DNA of 64,000 nucleotides from JAIEPM01 sp964546815 (lineage in GTDB: Bacteria > Cyanobacteriota > Vampirovibrionia > Obscuribacterales > Obscuribacteraceae). This document shows positions 63,745 through 64,000 of this stretch, piece after piece. Where the stretch lies: contig CAZJLR010000001.1 of NCBI GenBank assembly GCA_964546815.1, forward strand, positions 1-64,000. Reading direction: 5' to 3'. A model generated the notes under the pieces. That model saw nothing but the letters and a program-made list of their open reading frames with translations. It was not told the DNA's origin and made no database searches. The position numbers and the translations under genes are program-made. The stretch's first letter is position 1. Each line of letters begins with the position of its first letter.

Positions 63745-64000
63745 CTATCTATGGTGCGAAGCCGCAGGGTGAACTGTAGCTGGATGAGCGCTCGGAAAAG
63801 ATGTAGAACCCGCTTTTGGCTGAGCATCGTAGTGATAACCATAGAAACGTCCATTCCTGTATGAACGTCCACGTCTTCTTCTACCATAGCCATATCCATA
63901 AGCGCCGTAATCGTCTGCGGCATTCATTTGGTTTCTATATTGTTCTGAATTGGATAATACTTGTTTTTCCCAGGTTGCTTGTGCCTGGGCTTGCTGTGCT
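63745..64000 (-). CDS. Tyr/Gly/Arg-rich protein, N-terminus beyond the window
   Basis: The minus-strand frame is open from the stop at 63745 to the right edge. The visible 84 residues begin with a Gln/Ala-rich stretch (AQQAQAQATWEKQ), then DDYGAYGYGYGRRRRGRSY and a Pro/Ser/His-rich end. An internal ATG at 63925-63927 exists but the upstream residues read as coding. Probably the C-terminus of a secreted or surface protein. Confidence 0.55.
   Translation of the reverse strand, partial: AQQAQAQATWEKQVLSNSEQYRNQMNAADDYGAYGYGYGRRRRGRSYRNGRFYGYHYDAQPKAGSTSFPSAHPATVHPAASHHR

Overview
The window reads as chromosomal DNA of a diderm, heterotrophic bacterium of moderate GC content. Several genes suggest a non-photosynthetic relative of Cyanobacteria (Vampirovibrionia / 'Melainabacteria', perhaps Obscuribacterales): a two-part OstA/LptD-like outer-membrane protein, an aminofutalosine synthase (futalosine route to menaquinone), a DUF4013 membrane protein and many lineage-type secreted repeat proteins. 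That placement is inference from gene content; there is no rRNA gene to test it. I recognise no tRNA, rRNA, CRISPR array, insertion sequence or prophage.

Left part (about 1-10.2 kb) is accessory: small membrane and secreted proteins of unknown function, a ParD/ParE toxin-antitoxin pair with a palindromic operator candidate, an atypical response regulator whose C-terminus looks like the N-terminal domain of translation factor IF2, a TPR protein, DUF-type proteins, an ankyrin remnant and a degenerate M23-like protein. Three pairs of diverged duplicated segments lie between 4.6 and 9.8 kb, so this stretch has been duplicated and is decaying.

Middle part (10.3-27.3 kb) holds a 1085-aa SF2 helicase with a hydrophobic segment, two paralogous glycine-rich secreted proteins, endonuclease III with a long lysine-rich tail, then ispE-ksgA-CNNM/CorC protein as an overlapping minus-strand cluster, surE with a DUF4013 protein, a stand-alone Clp N-domain protein followed closely by an MprF-type aminoacyltransferase, and mqnE. 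A 6.8-kb adhesin gene (27.5-34.3 kb) combines filamentous-haemagglutinin-like repeats, a YVTN beta-propeller and a FecR-like segment.

Right part (34.3-64 kb) is mostly housekeeping and envelope genes: NurA, an XRE/zinc-ribbon protein, a von Willebrand protein, MeaB, NagA with a ROK kinase (amino-sugar use), the LptD-like protein, a translationally coupled alcohol dehydrogenase-SCP2-PfkB kinase operon, SelD with YedF (selenium), a CPBP protease, an orphan AbiEi-like protein behind a cluster of palindromes, RecO, SHMT, a WecA/TagO-type sugar-phosphate transferase, an ACT-malic enzyme, a Tat-exported superoxide dismutase and an AlkA-like glycosylase. Both window edges cut a gene.

A 15-16-bp-arm hairpin built on GGGCGACGC-ATG-GCGTCGCCC occurs twice, each time between convergent genes, and looks like a dispersed REP/MITE-type element.
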